DNA from: Rhodococcus sp. KRD197
Lineage (GTDB): Bacteria > Actinomycetota > Actinomycetes > Mycobacteriales > Mycobacteriaceae
DNA: 64,000 nucleotides
NCBI RefSeq assembly: GCF_017168235.1
Contig: NZ_JABFAO010000014.1
Location: forward strand, 56,625-120,624
Reading direction: 5' to 3'
Positions 8,643-18,059 of this stretch are shown here, piece after piece. The notes below the pieces were generated by a model. The model ran no database searches. It saw only the letters and a program-made list of their open reading frames with translations, and was not told the origin of the DNA. The translations under genes were made by a program, and so were the position numbers. How positions within the stretch are numbered: position 1 is the stretch's first letter; every line of letters begins with the position of its first letter.

Positions 8643-10153
8643 AGTCCTGCCGCCTTTTTCGACTGGGAGAAGAGAACGTAGGTCATGGGCAGAGACAGCA
8701 CGATCATGATCAACGCGTACGGAGCAGCCCCCGAGTAGTCGATCTCGCTGCTCAGCGACCAGAACTGCATCGACAGAGTGCGGGTTCCGGTCGGTGCCAG
8801 CAGCAATGTCGCGGTCAACTCGTTCACGATCCCCAAGAACACCAACGCACCGCCCGCTGCGGTGGCCGGCGCAGCCAATCTGAGAGTCACCCGAAAGAAA
8901 CTCGACAGCGGTGACAGACCCAGCGACCGAGCCGCCTCGTCCAACCCGACGGGCGCCTGCGCGAGCCCCGCCCGCAGGTTGACCAATGCGCGTGGCAGGA
9001 AGAGCAATGCGTAGGCCGCGATCACGACGACAACTGTTTGATACAGCGGATTTGCGTACCGAATGGCGACGGTGACGAACGCCAACGCAACCACGATGCC
9101 GGGCAACGAACTCGAGATGTAGGTACCGCCCTCGAGGACACGGCTGAACCGTCCGCGGTGGCGAATCGAGATCCACGCGACCGGGAACGCGAGTGCACAC
9201 GTCATGACCGCACCGGCAATTCCGAACCCGAGCGTCTGCAGCAGCGCGGACGAGATTTCGTCCCACTCCCACACCGCGCTGCCGCCGACGACAAGCCACC
9301 GCAGAACACTGGCGATCGGGACTCCGAGAGACAGTGCGATCAACATCCCCAGGAAGACGAGCGCGATCGGCGAATACTGCCAACCGAGTTCTGCAGGCAC
9401 GGCCGGGCGGGCTGCACCCGAGCCGATGCGGGCATACCTGGCACTGCCACGCACAACCGCTTCGATCACCAACAATGTGAGGCACAGCAATACCAGCACC
9501 CCGGCGAGCATGGTCGCCGCCGCTCCGTTGAACGTCGATTGATACTGCTCGAAAATCGCTGTAGTGAATGTGTCGAAGCGGATGAAGACGAAGGCACCGT
9601 ATTCGGCGAGTAGGTGCAACGCGACCAGAAGCGCGCCGCCGGCGATTGCCAGCCGCAGCTGCGGCACCACGACGCGAAAGAACACTGCCCACGGTCCGAT
9701 TCCGAGTCCTCGCGCCGATTCCTCGACCGCGGGGTCGAGCCTGCGTAGCGTCGCGGCCACGGGAATGTAGACGAGAGGAAAATACGAGAGCGTTGCGATC
9801 AGAACGCCGCCGCGCAGCCCGCCGAGGGAAGGGATCGCCGTCACCCACGAGTAGCCGTTCACGAACGCCGGGACAGCCAGCGGCGCGGCAAGCAATACCG
9901 CCCACACCTTCGCTCCGAATACTCGTGTGCGCTCGACCAACCAAGCAGCCGCGACGCCGATTGCGACACAGATGGGCACCGTGATCACTACCAACATCAC
10001 GGTGTTGGCCAACAATTCGCGGACCCGCGATCGGAACAGCAGCGCCGACGCGGTGGCCCAGCCGGTGTCCACGCTCTCCACGATCACGTACCCGAGCGGG
10101 ATGAGCGAGATCGCCACGACAATCACTGCGGTGACAGCCAGAGGCAAGGGCAT
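8639..10153 (-). CDS. iron(III) ABC transporter permease (FbpB-like)
   Basis: 504 residues with about twelve membrane helices in two duplicated halves, as usual for FbpB-type fused permeases. Two EAA loops are visible ('EESARGLGIGPWAVFFRVVV' and 'DEAARSLGLSPLSSFFRVTL'). ATG 10153 is 71 nt after the lipoprotein stop; the first helix begins at once ('PLPLAVTAVIVVAISLIPLG'). Forms the channel for ferric ion delivered by the lipoprotein encoded upstream and overlaps the ATPase gene by 4 nt. Confidence 0.87.
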   Translation of the reverse strand: MPLPLAVTAVIVVAISLIPLGYVIVESVDTGWATASALLFRSRVRELLANTVMLVVITVPICVAIGVAAAWLVERTRVFGAKVWAVLLAAPLAVPAFVNGYSWVTAIPSLGGLRGGVLIATLSYFPLVYIPVAATLRRLDPAVEESARGLGIGPWAVFFRVVVPQLRLAIAGGALLVALHLLAEYGAFVFIRFDTFTTAIFEQYQSTFNGAAATMLAGVLVLLCLTLLVIEAVVRGSARYARIGSGAARPAVPAELGWQYSPIALVFLGMLIALSLGVPIASVLRWLVVGGSAVWEWDEISSALLQTLGFGIAGAVMTCALAFPVAWISIRHRGRFSRVLEGGTYISSSLPGIVVALAFVTVAIRYANPLYQTVVVVIAAYALLFLPRALVNLRAGLAQAPVGLDEAARSLGLSPLSSFFRVTLRLAAPATAAGGALVFLGIVNELTATLLLAPTGTRTLSMQFWSLSSEIDYSGAAPYALIMIVLSLPMTYVLFSQSKKAAGL

Positions 10154-10224
10154 ACGCGACCGGCCTGCTGGGCACCGCAGCGTGTGGGCCGGCCCCCGTT
10201 GTTCTCGACCGTTCGTCGTTGGAA

Positions 10225-11253
10225 TCAGAGCAAACCGGCTTCGGTCATGAGCTCGGTGACCTTCGGGCTGTTGAGCTTCGCCGGGTCCACCTGCGGGGCC
10301 TGCAGTTCGGTCAAGGGGACCAGATCCGCGTTGGCCGCCACTTCGCTGCCCACCGAGTACTCGAACGACATCCCGTCCCGCAGAACTTCCTGACCCTTCG
10401 GTCCGGTGACGAACGCCAGGAACTGCTGCGCTGCATCCTGTTTCGCGCTGGACTGCAGGACGCCGCCGCCGGAGACGCTGACAAATGCGCCGGGGTCTTC
10501 GTTCTTGAAGTAGTGCAGGGCGACGTTACTGCTGTTCTCTCCGGTCTTGGCCTGATCGCCGAACCAGTAGTAGTGGTAGATCACGCCGCCCGGGATTTCT
10601 CCGGCGTTGACGGCTTTCATCACCGTGCCGTTACCGTTGTAGGCGCGGACGTTGTTCTTCATCCCCTCCAACCAGGTGCGTGTAGCGTCCTCGCCTTTCA
10701 ACTCGAGCAGCGCACTGACGATGGCTTGGAAATCGGCTCCCGACGGCGATGCTGCCCAGCGGTCCTTCCAGGCGGGGTCCTGCAGGTCCAGGAGTGAGGC
10801 CGGGAGCTGATCGGGGGTCAGCATGTCCGTGTTGTAGGCGAACACGGTCGAGCGGGCGGCGATACCCGTCCACTTGCCGTTCGACGGGCGGTATTGGCTC
10901 GGAACCTGGGCCAGCACGGCCTGGTCGACGTCGGTGAACAGACCCGCGTTCTCGACGAGCGTCATCGCCGGAGAGTTCTCCGTGAGGAACACATCCGCTG
11001 GCGATCGGTCACCCTCCGCTACGAGTTGGTTGCCGAGTTCGGTATCGCTCCCTTGGCGCAGGTCGACCTCGATGCCGGTCTCCGAGGTGAACGCGTCGGC
11101 CCATTCTTTCGTCAGCGACTCGTGTTGGGCGTTGTAGACGGTGATCCGGTTGTCCCCGCCCGGGTCGGACTCAGCGCTCGAACACCCCGACACCGTCAAC
11201 AGTGCCGCGGTCGCCAGTACGAGGCCCGCCATCAGTTCGATCCGCTTGCTCAT
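10225..11253 (-). CDS. iron(III) ABC transporter substrate-binding lipoprotein (FbpA-like)
   Basis: 342 residues. Signal peptide with lipobox ending at Cys24 ('LLTVSGC'), so a membrane-anchored lipoprotein. The body follows the FbpA/transferrin-like family: 'ITVYNAQHESL' near the N-terminus and the adjacent tyrosines of 'IYHYYWFGDQ' that ligate Fe3+ in this family. ATG 11253 overlaps the stop of the large ligase-acyltransferase gene (ATGA), with 'AAGGACGG' as ribosome binding site. An iron box lies about 60 nt upstream, inside the end of the preceding gene. Confidence 0.88.
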   Translation of the reverse strand: MSKRIELMAGLVLATAALLTVSGCSSAESDPGGDNRITVYNAQHESLTKEWADAFTSETGIEVDLRQGSDTELGNQLVAEGDRSPADVFLTENSPAMTLVENAGLFTDVDQAVLAQVPSQYRPSNGKWTGIAARSTVFAYNTDMLTPDQLPASLLDLQDPAWKDRWAASPSGADFQAIVSALLELKGEDATRTWLEGMKNNVRAYNGNGTVMKAVNAGEIPGGVIYHYYWFGDQAKTGENSSNVALHYFKNEDPGAFVSVSGGGVLQSSAKQDAAQQFLAFVTGPKGQEVLRDGMSFEYSVGSEVAANADLVPLTELQAPQVDPAKLNSPKVTELMTEAGLL

Positions 11254-13859
11254 CGTCCGTCCTTCGCATTTACCGGACCACCTCCGGTCGTCCCCGCCGC
11301 CATGGTACTTAGAGGATTGGCAAACCTAATGCCCGGCCCTGTCCCGCTCCACGGTAGACGGGCGAGCACGAAGGTCGCGGCCTGCCAGTAGACAACCCCC
11401 ACGACGATCGACAGGGCGAATGCTGTCCAGGGATGGTCGTCGCGCAGCGGTAGATAGACCTGAAAATGGGTCAGGTAGATGTAGAGTGACGCGCTTGCCA
11501 ACACCCCCGCAACCCGGCCCACAACTGCGGGACATGGGACGGATGTGAGCCACACCAGCAGGCAAAGTCCGACAATCACGATGACTTCTCGCTGGATGTC
11601 GCCGAAGAAGAACCCGGGAATCGATAGCACGATTGCCGCGGTGACCCCCACTCGATGCCACACGGTCTGCGCCCGGGCGGCGGCCCAGCCGAGGGCGAAC
11701 AACCAGAAGACAACCGCCGCGGTCAGAATGCGATTGCGGCTGTCGTCGATCTCGATCAATCCGTAACGGGTAACCAGGCCCAATGCCACCAACCCCATAG
11801 GAAACCAGAACGGGTGACTGCGTTCGAGACGTGCGACCGCCGGAACATAGAGCACAGCGGCGGCTACGAGGACGATGTACACAATCGCCTCGACGAACCA
11901 GTATCGCCATTCGACAGACCAACCGTCCGGGCCGAAGATTCCGTTGAGCAGCAATGCACTGGTGATGCGGTAGTCCCCGGTCAGAGCGATGATGGCCCCG
12001 ATCCACACCATGCTGGGGATGGCGATCCGAGCGACGCTGCGCACAGCATTGCGTGCGCGGGCGGTGCGATCGACCGCGCCGAGGTGGAAGCGGGCGAAGT
12101 TGTAGCCGGCGATTCCGAGAAGCACGTGCGCCCCGCCGAGCACCGAAAACAGGTGTATGTGCGAGCCGGTGATCAGCACGATCGCAAGGGCGCGCAGCAC
12201 AACGTTGGTCTCCACCCGTCGCCAGCCGCGGCGCAGGTGCGGTGCCTGAACGAAGTCCACGACTCGGGTGTTGTGCCAGTCCGCCGGGAGGTGACCGAGC
12301 AGCTCCTCCAGCCGAATGGACATCCGCACATACGACAAAGAGTCACCGCCCAAGCTCACGAACGTGCTGTCGTCGTCGACCCTTGCGTGATGCAGGACCT
12401 CGGCATACATCGCTTTGACATCGGTGGTCTCGGGCTTTGTCGTCGTCGAGGTGGGCTGAACAGGGCCGGGCTTGCCTGCGAATTCCGCGACCGCTCGCGC
12501 ATCGGGTTTGCCGGTGGAGGTGCGCGGCAGCTCATCGACGACACACACCCGAACTGCTGTTGCGGGAAGGCCGCTGAACTGTGCTGTCAAGCGTCGCACG
12601 TCGGCGACGTCAGCGTTCTCCGCGACGACGACGAGTTCGTCCGTGCCGTCGGTGCAGCACACGGTCAATCCCAGGTGTGCGAGCGCGGACTCGACGCGGT
12701 GCAGATCGATACGTAGACCGAACACTTTCGCGAAACGGCTGCGTCGGCCGACCACTTCGTACAGTCCATCGGCCGTTCGCCGGGCCAGGTCGCCTGTTCG
12801 CAGCTCGCCGGCGAGCGTGTCACCCAGGCGCAAGTCGCCGGGGTCGTGTGCGTAGCCGAGCATGACGTTCGGCCCCGAATAGACGAGCTCACCCGTCCCG
12901 TCCGGGGCATCCGCGACCGGATCGAGCCGAAAGGACCCGTCGGGAATCGGCCGTCCGATGGAATGCGGATGAGCGGCGGCAAGATCCGGTGGCAGATACG
13001 CCATTCGGGCGGTCGCCTCCGTTTGCCCGTACATGACGAACAAGTCCCATCCCTGGCGTCGGCCCAGCTCGGCATACGTGCGGACGCGATCGGGCGACAG
13101 CTTTCCGCCGGCCTGCGTGACGTACCGCAGGTCGTGAAGATTCAGCTGTTCGAACCCGATACGGTCGAGCAGATCGAAGGTGTACGGCACACCCGCGAAG
13201 GTGGAGGCGCGGTGGGTGCGCGCAAGGTCCCACAGTCGAGTATCTGTGACCGAAGAGTTGGTCAGAATCAAGGCGGCACCGCGCAGGAGGTGGCTGTGGA
13301 CGACCGAAAGCCCATAGCAGTAGTGCATGGGTAGCGTGGTCACGGCACGGTCGGTGGGGCGGATGCCCAGGTATTCGGCAATCGACTCGGCGTTGGCCTG
13401 CACGTTGTCGTGCGAGAGACGGACGAGTTTGGGTGATCCGGTCGAACCCGAGGTGCTCAGCAGCAACGCGAGATCAGGGTGCAGCTCATGTCTGGATTGT
13501 CGATCGAGTTCTTCGACGACTGTGTTGCCGTCGAGGGTGCGCACCACCACATCGGGCCGATATGTGTCGATGAGCCCGTCGAGATGGTCGGGATTGTCGT
13601 CCGAGGCCAGCAGTACGGGGTGTCCTGCACGCAGCGCCGCGAGGTAGGTGACGACGACCTCGACCTTGTTGGTGCCGGCGATCAGTACCAGACGACGGCC
13701 ACGTCCAAGTCTGGCCGCCTGCCGGTCGATGCGCTCGTCCAGGTCGCGGTAGGTGATCGTCTCGTTCACCGATATCAGACCCGGTGCGTCACCGAATCTG
13801 CCCAAATCGTGCGCTAAGCGCACACTGGGGCGTTTCGGGCGGTTGAAGTCTCTGGGCAC
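11250..13859 (-). CDS. AMP ligase - acyl carrier - acyltransferase-3 fusion protein
   Basis: 869 residues in three parts. (1) An adenylating domain (about 1-465) with 'LLSTSGSTGSPK', 'YGQTEA', 'TGD' and the catalytic Lys451 in 'RTSTGKPD'. (2) A peptidyl/acyl carrier domain with phosphopantetheine Ser507 in 'LGGDSL'. (3) A membrane acyltransferase-3-like region (about 545-850, roughly ten helices, starting 'NVVLRALAIVLITGSHIHLF'). It could activate an acyl or amino acid, load it on its own carrier and transfer it at the membrane. An iron box lies just upstream, and its stop overlaps the start of the FbpA gene, so a role in siderophore or surface-lipid modification under iron limitation is inferred; the substrate is unknown. 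Confidence 0.8.
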   Translation of the reverse strand: MPRDFNRPKRPSVRLAHDLGRFGDAPGLISVNETITYRDLDERIDRQAARLGRGRRLVLIAGTNKVEVVVTYLAALRAGHPVLLASDDNPDHLDGLIDTYRPDVVVRTLDGNTVVEELDRQSRHELHPDLALLLSTSGSTGSPKLVRLSHDNVQANAESIAEYLGIRPTDRAVTTLPMHYCYGLSVVHSHLLRGAALILTNSSVTDTRLWDLARTHRASTFAGVPYTFDLLDRIGFEQLNLHDLRYVTQAGGKLSPDRVRTYAELGRRQGWDLFVMYGQTEATARMAYLPPDLAAAHPHSIGRPIPDGSFRLDPVADAPDGTGELVYSGPNVMLGYAHDPGDLRLGDTLAGELRTGDLARRTADGLYEVVGRRSRFAKVFGLRIDLHRVESALAHLGLTVCCTDGTDELVVVAENADVADVRRLTAQFSGLPATAVRVCVVDELPRTSTGKPDARAVAEFAGKPGPVQPTSTTTKPETTDVKAMYAEVLHHARVDDDSTFVSLGGDSLSYVRMSIRLEELLGHLPADWHNTRVVDFVQAPHLRRGWRRVETNVVLRALAIVLITGSHIHLFSVLGGAHVLLGIAGYNFARFHLGAVDRTARARNAVRSVARIAIPSMVWIGAIIALTGDYRITSALLLNGIFGPDGWSVEWRYWFVEAIVYIVLVAAAVLYVPAVARLERSHPFWFPMGLVALGLVTRYGLIEIDDSRNRILTAAVVFWLFALGWAAARAQTVWHRVGVTAAIVLSIPGFFFGDIQREVIVIVGLCLLVWLTSVPCPAVVGRVAGVLASASLYIYLTHFQVYLPLRDDHPWTAFALSIVVGVVYWQAATFVLARLPWSGTGPGIRFANPLSTMAAGTTGGGPVNAKDGR
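11311..11329 (-). promoter_or_regulatory. second IdeR/DtxR-like iron box, upstream of fbpA
   Basis: The minus strand reads TTAGGTTTGCCAATCCTCT, close to the actinobacterial iron box (TTAGGTTAGSCTAACCTAA), particularly in the TTAGGTT-GCC half. It lies within the last codons of the preceding gene, 58-76 nt before the fbpA start, so it could serve an internal promoter for the transporter genes. The second half is weaker. Confidence 0.45.
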
Positions 13860-13871
13860 CGAGCGAGTCTA

Positions 13872-13890
13872 TAAGGGCTGCCGAACCTAA
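13872..13890 (-). promoter_or_regulatory. IdeR/DtxR-like iron box of the iron operon
   Basis: On the minus strand TTAGGTTCGGCAGCCCTTA, 13-31 nt before the ATG at 13859. It matches 14 of 19 positions of the iron box consensus and keeps the outer TTAGG/CCTTA dyad. The position overlaps the expected promoter, consistent with repression by Fe-loaded IdeR/DtxR. Confidence 0.6.
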
Positions 13891-14198
13891 CCTTCCGGCG
13901 ACGAATACGACTCCGCGCCCGCGCGGACGAGCGTGGCTCGTCTGTCCACACACCGCTCGGACACAGATGATCGGGGTCAGCGACGCCTACTCGGCGGTCG
14001 ATTCGGCAAGTCCGGTCCGATTGTCGCACCGTGGTCGATCTGATGATCGCCGACGGATCGACCGAGTATCGATGCGCCGCCCTTTGCTCACCCTCACGCT
14101 TCGATCGATGGCATGGAGGTGACGCCACCGGGCGGTGGCGGGAACCGATCTGAGTCGGGCCGTAGCGGTTCCGCAGGCTGCGCGCGAGCGGGTGTCGG
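13891..14198. other. 308-bp intergenic stretch
   Basis: Between the iron operon promoter (left) and the 3' end of cadD (right). No gene or strong hairpin was recognised; open frames on both strands look like out-of-frame noise in GC-rich DNA. Confidence 0.4.
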
Positions 14199-14852
14199 TC
14201 ATGACGCGGCGGCGATCAGCCGGGCGAGAACTCCGGATTCGAGGAGGATGAAGAGACCCAAGCCGATGAACACCGCTGGGACGAGCCAGTGCTCGACCCG
14301 TTCGAGAGTGTCGACGACCTTCCTGCGAGTGCCCAGCAGCCTGCCGGCGTAGCACCAGATCCCGACGCAGATCAGGAACACGGCGATGGTGACTGCGGTC
14401 TGTGGTGGACCGAGCGTCCGAAAGACCGGGGTGTAGACGGCGATGTTGTCGGCACCGTTGGCGATGGTGATGGCAGCAACGCCTGCCATTCCGGTGGCAG
14501 CGACCGGGGGTTCGTCCTCGTCGTCGCTGCGCAGCCAGCGGATCAGCGTCCAGAGCCCCAGCGACAGGGGCAGCACACCGAGTAGCCCGACCCATTCTTG
14601 CGGCACGATCACCAGTCCCAGAGCGGCGACGACGCTGGTCGCGACGAGGGTGATCAGGCCGAGGTACTGGCCGGTGACGATCTGCCACGCCCGCGGCCTA
14701 CCCTGGCTGGCGGAGGCGACGAACAGCACCGTCAGCACGACGATGTCGTCGATGTTGGTGCCGGCGAACATCGCCACTGCCGCGGCGATGGTGGTGATCA
14801 CTGCCGCACCGGGCGTCGGTGAGGATGTAACCGGACGCCCCCGGTGCCGCAC
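14199..14852 (-). CDS. cadD: CadD-family cadmium resistance transporter
   Basis: Up to 217 residues with about five to six membrane helices. The family signature 'FAGTNIDDIVVL' follows the first helix and 'NGADNIAVYTP' opens the second half, both conserved in CadD exporters. ATG 14852 gives a short extra N-terminus; the GTG before 'ITTIAAAVAMFAGTNIDD' is a plausible alternative start. It is the last gene of the cmtR-cadA-lspA-cadD group, 43 nt after lspA. Expected role: efflux of Cd2+ (perhaps Zn2+ or Pb2+). Confidence 0.82.
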   Translation of the reverse strand: MRHRGRPVTSSPTPGAAVITTIAAAVAMFAGTNIDDIVVLTVLFVASASQGRPRAWQIVTGQYLGLITLVATSVVAALGLVIVPQEWVGLLGVLPLSLGLWTLIRWLRSDDEDEPPVAATGMAGVAAITIANGADNIAVYTPVFRTLGPPQTAVTIAVFLICVGIWCYAGRLLGTRRKVVDTLERVEHWLVPAVFIGLGLFILLESGVLARLIAAAS

Positions 14853-14895
14853 GCGACCGTCATGGAGGTCGATCGGATTCGAGGTCGGGGAGCAG

Positions 14896-15441
14896 TCATA
14901 CGGATCGTTGCTCCGTGCCCGTGGGATCGACGCGGGTTCGGCCCTCCCGGAGCGACGCGAGGACGACCAGGACTACGCCGCATGTGAGGTAGGTGTCGGC
15001 GAGGTTGAAGGTGGGCCACCATCCGGTGTGGAAGTAGTCCGTCACGCGGCCGTCGGCAGCGCGGTCGATGACGTTGGCGGCCGCTCCGGCGACGACCGCC
15101 GACAGCCCCACCGTCCCGGTCAGTGAGCCGACGGGGACGGTGCGCCACGCGTACACGGCGATGGCGAGAGTGATGATGGCGGTGACCGCGATGATGACCC
15201 CTGGCGGCAGCCCGTTCCCGACGCTGAAGGCGACACCGCTGTTGTAGGCAAGCCTGAGTTGCAGCAACCCCAGTTCGATGACGCGGCCGTCGGAGAGTGC
15301 GCGGCGGGCGACGGGGTCGGCCGCGAGTGCCGCCGCGACGAGGACGGCGACGACGATCGCCAGGGTCCACCGGGATCGAGTCGCCGAGCGTCCCCCGGTC
15401 GAGACACCCGGCATCGGGCCCGAAGTGGGGTCTGGGCTCAT
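14896..15441 (-). CDS. lspA: prolipoprotein signal peptidase II
   Basis: 181 residues, four membrane helices, with the two catalytic aspartates in 'NVIDRAADG' and 'FNLADTY' and the conserved 'DYFHTGWWPTFNLAD' block. The ATG overlaps the cadA stop (ATGA). Signal peptidase II normally matures lipoproteins; lspA-like genes are known in lead/cadmium operons (for example pbrC of the pbr system), so this is likely a resistance-associated copy and not the housekeeping one. A second lspA is at 37015-37542. Confidence 0.9.
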   Translation of the reverse strand: MSPDPTSGPMPGVSTGGRSATRSRWTLAIVVAVLVAAALAADPVARRALSDGRVIELGLLQLRLAYNSGVAFSVGNGLPPGVIIAVTAIITLAIAVYAWRTVPVGSLTGTVGLSAVVAGAAANVIDRAADGRVTDYFHTGWWPTFNLADTYLTCGVVLVVLASLREGRTRVDPTGTEQRSV

Positions 15442-17393
15442 GTCCAGGCCTCGGCTGCTGCCGGGGCAGGTGCGGGCACCGCTGCGGCGGACAGGGGGTG
15501 GGTGCGGCCGGCGCGGACTCCGTTGGCGATGACCACGATCTCGGCGAGTTCGTGCACCAGCACCACCGCGGCCAGGCCGAGGATTCCGAACAGGGCGAGC
15601 GGCATCAGCACGGTGATGATCGCCAGCGACAGCCCGACGTTCTGCAGCATGATGCGTCGGGATCGGCGCGCGTGGGCCAGGGCGTGCGGCAGGTGCCGCA
15701 GGTCCTCACCCATCAGGGCGACGTCGGCGGTCTCGATGGCCACGTCGGTGCCCATGGCGCCCATGGCGATACCGAGGTCGGCGGTGGCCAGTGCGGGGGC
15801 GTCGTTGACGCCGTCGCCGACCATCGCGGTCGACCGGCGGCCCTTCAGGTCGCCGATGATGCGTGCTTTGTCCTCCGGTCGCAGATCCGCGTGGACCTCC
15901 TCGATGCCGACGTCGGCGGCCAGTGCGCGGGCGGTGCGTTCGTTGTCCCCGGTGAGCATCGCGACGTGGTACCCGTCGCGGCGGAGACCGGCGACGACTT
16001 CCGCGGCTTCGGGTCGCAGTTCGTCGCGGACCGCTATCGCGCCGAGGGTGCGGCCGTCCTGTTCGACGAGGACGGCGGTGGCTCCGGCGTGCTGCATCCG
16101 TTCCACGTCCGCGGCCAGCGGGCCGGGGTCGATCCACCCTGGTCGGCCGAGGCGGACGTCGTCGCCGCAGAGGCGGCCGGTGAGGCCGGCTCCGGTGACT
16201 GCGACGACGTCGTCGGCGGGTGTGTGGTCGTCGACGGCGGCGAGGATCGCCGCGGCCAGGGGGTGCTCGCTGCGCACTTCCAGCGCTGCGGCCACGGCGA
16301 GGACCTGTTCGCGGGTCGCACCGTCCGCGGTGGCGACGTCGATGACGACCGGCTTGTTGCGGGTCAGGGTGCCGGTCTTGTCGAGCGCGATCACGCGGAT
16401 GCGGCCCAGCGCCTCAAGAGCTGAGCCTCCCTTGACCAGGACGCCGAGTTTGCTGGCGGCGCCGATCGCCGCGACGACGGTGACCGGGACGGCGATGGCC
16501 AGTGCGCACGGTGAGGCGGCGACGAGGACGACCAGTGCGCGTTCGATCCATACCCGTGGTTCGCCGAGCAGGCTGCCCACGGCGGCGATGAGGGCGGCGG
16601 CGACCATGATTGCCGGCACCAGGGGCCTGGCGATCGTGTCGGCCAACCGCTGAGCCTCACCCTTGCGGGACTGCTCGGCCTCGACGATCCGGACGATCTT
16701 GGCCAGCGAGTTGTCCTCGGCACGTGCGGAGACCTCCACCTCGAGAACGCCGGTTCCGTTGATCGCCCCGGCATACACGTCGTCGCCGGGCCCGGCCTCG
16801 ACGGGCACCGATTCGCCGGTGATCGCCGAGGTGTCGAGCGCGGTGGTGCCGCGGCGGATGGTGCCGTCGGTGGCGATGCGCTCGCCGGGCTTGACGATCA
16901 TCATCTCCCCGAGCATCAACTCGGTCGGCGACACCGCCTGCTCGAGGCCGTCTCGTCGGACTGTGGCGGTGTCGGGAACCAGGGACAACAGTGCCCGTAG
17001 ACCTCGCCGTGTGCGGGCGACCGCGTACTCCTCGAGGCCCTCGCTGATCGCGAACAAGAACGCGAGCATCGCGGCCTCGCCGACCTCACCAAGGATCACG
17101 GCACCGACCGCCGCGATGGTCATCAGGGTGCCGACACCGATCTTGCCGCGCGCGAGCCGCCGAAGGGTCGACGGGACGAAGGTGTAGCCGGCGACGATCA
17201 ACGCGAGTGATTCGAGCACCAGGGTCAGCCGATCAGGGCCGCCGATCCAGTCAATGATCAGCCCTGCCGCCAGCAGTGCACCGGCCACCGCGGCAGCTCG
17301 GATCTCGGTGATCTGCCACAGCTTGTCGGGTTCGTGCTCCTCGTCGCCGTCCAGGCGGGGTTCGTCGTGGCCGCAGCCGCATGCGTCGCTCAT
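15438..17393 (-). CDS. cadA: Cd2+/Zn2+/Pb2+ translocating P1B-type ATPase
   Basis: 651 residues from ATG 17393, which overlaps the repressor stop (ATGA). Has the phosphatase loop TGES (192-195), the membrane metal motif SPC (294-296, as in Zn/Cd/Pb pumps rather than the CPC of copper pumps), phosphorylation site DKTGT (Asp338), and 'MVGDGVNDAPAL' in the hinge. The N-terminus has a short Cys-rich 'CGCGHDE' tail instead of a full HMA domain. The final helix 'LVHELAEIVVIANG' resembles the ZntA/CadA group. Exports divalent soft metals. Confidence 0.9.
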   Translation of the reverse strand: MSDACGCGHDEPRLDGDEEHEPDKLWQITEIRAAAVAGALLAAGLIIDWIGGPDRLTLVLESLALIVAGYTFVPSTLRRLARGKIGVGTLMTIAAVGAVILGEVGEAAMLAFLFAISEGLEEYAVARTRRGLRALLSLVPDTATVRRDGLEQAVSPTELMLGEMMIVKPGERIATDGTIRRGTTALDTSAITGESVPVEAGPGDDVYAGAINGTGVLEVEVSARAEDNSLAKIVRIVEAEQSRKGEAQRLADTIARPLVPAIMVAAALIAAVGSLLGEPRVWIERALVVLVAASPCALAIAVPVTVVAAIGAASKLGVLVKGGSALEALGRIRVIALDKTGTLTRNKPVVIDVATADGATREQVLAVAAALEVRSEHPLAAAILAAVDDHTPADDVVAVTGAGLTGRLCGDDVRLGRPGWIDPGPLAADVERMQHAGATAVLVEQDGRTLGAIAVRDELRPEAAEVVAGLRRDGYHVAMLTGDNERTARALAADVGIEEVHADLRPEDKARIIGDLKGRRSTAMVGDGVNDAPALATADLGIAMGAMGTDVAIETADVALMGEDLRHLPHALAHARRSRRIMLQNVGLSLAIITVLMPLALFGILGLAAVVLVHELAEIVVIANGVRAGRTHPLSAAAVPAPAPAAAEAWT

Positions 17394-17770
17394 CCGGTCA
17401 CCGCCGACCCGGCGGGCGCGGTGCCGTAAACCGGGCAGAGTGCCACCGCGTTCCCCGTGACGGCGAGGAGGGTCTCGGCCGAAGCGAGCAGGTCCAACAG
17501 TTCCGGCCGGACGAGGGAGTAGAACACCTGCCGGCCCTGGGGGCGACCGACGACCAATCCGCAGTCCCGCAGGCACGCCATGTGCGCCGATACCGTCGAC
17601 TGTGCCAGCCCCAGCTCGCTCACCAGGTCCGCTACACGCACCTCCCTGCTGGCGAGACGGCGAACGATAGCCAACCGTGTCGCATCGGAAAGGCTGTGGA
17701 ACAACGACACTGCCGCATCGAAAGTCGACGTGGAACCGCCGGGCAGGCGGCCATCCTTATTGATCGTCAT
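17390..17770 (-). CDS. cmtR: CmtR-like ArsR-family metal-responsive repressor
   Basis: 126 residues from ATG 17770. Winged-helix ArsR fold with recognition helix 'AQSTVSAHMACLRDCGLV'. Cys66 and Cys70 (CLRDC) in that helix plus Cys112 near the C-terminus reproduce the Cd/Pb site of mycobacterial CmtR. The upstream open frame is longer but has no ArsR similarity, and a dyad lies just before this ATG. First gene of the Cd/Pb operon, so it most probably represses its own operon until Cd2+ or Pb2+ binds. Confidence 0.87.
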   Translation of the reverse strand: MTINKDGRLPGGSTSTFDAAVSLFHSLSDATRLAIVRRLASREVRVADLVSELGLAQSTVSAHMACLRDCGLVVGRPQGRQVFYSLVRPELLDLLASAETLLAVTGNAVALCPVYGTAPAGSAVTG

Positions 17771-17779
17771 GCAACGATG

Positions 17780-17808
17780 ATAGCATCTAAGCCCGGTATG
17801 ATCGCTAT
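17780..17808. promoter_or_regulatory. candidate CmtR operator
   Basis: Imperfect inverted repeat ATAGC-ATC ... GATCGCTAT (one base missing in the left arm) separated by 12 nt, starting 10 nt before the cmtR ATG. Position and dyad symmetry fit an ArsR-family operator overlapping the promoter. Confidence 0.5.
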
Positions 17809-18059
17809 GCGTGAATGCTCGGCCCCGGTCTCGTCGGCACGAGTCCGATCCTCGTCGTGCCGTACTGAGACAGGACGACGGCACGACGAAGAACACCTCC
17901 GTGGTGTGGGACCCGGTCACCGGACCTGCGGACGCACGCGACAAACCGCAGTTGCTCCGTACGGCGCGGTCGAGATCGCCGACTTCCCGATCGCGGTGGC
18001 ACCTGCTACGAAGGCGCTTTCGATTCCCTACTCGCCGAATCCGTCCGAGACGGCGAGGA

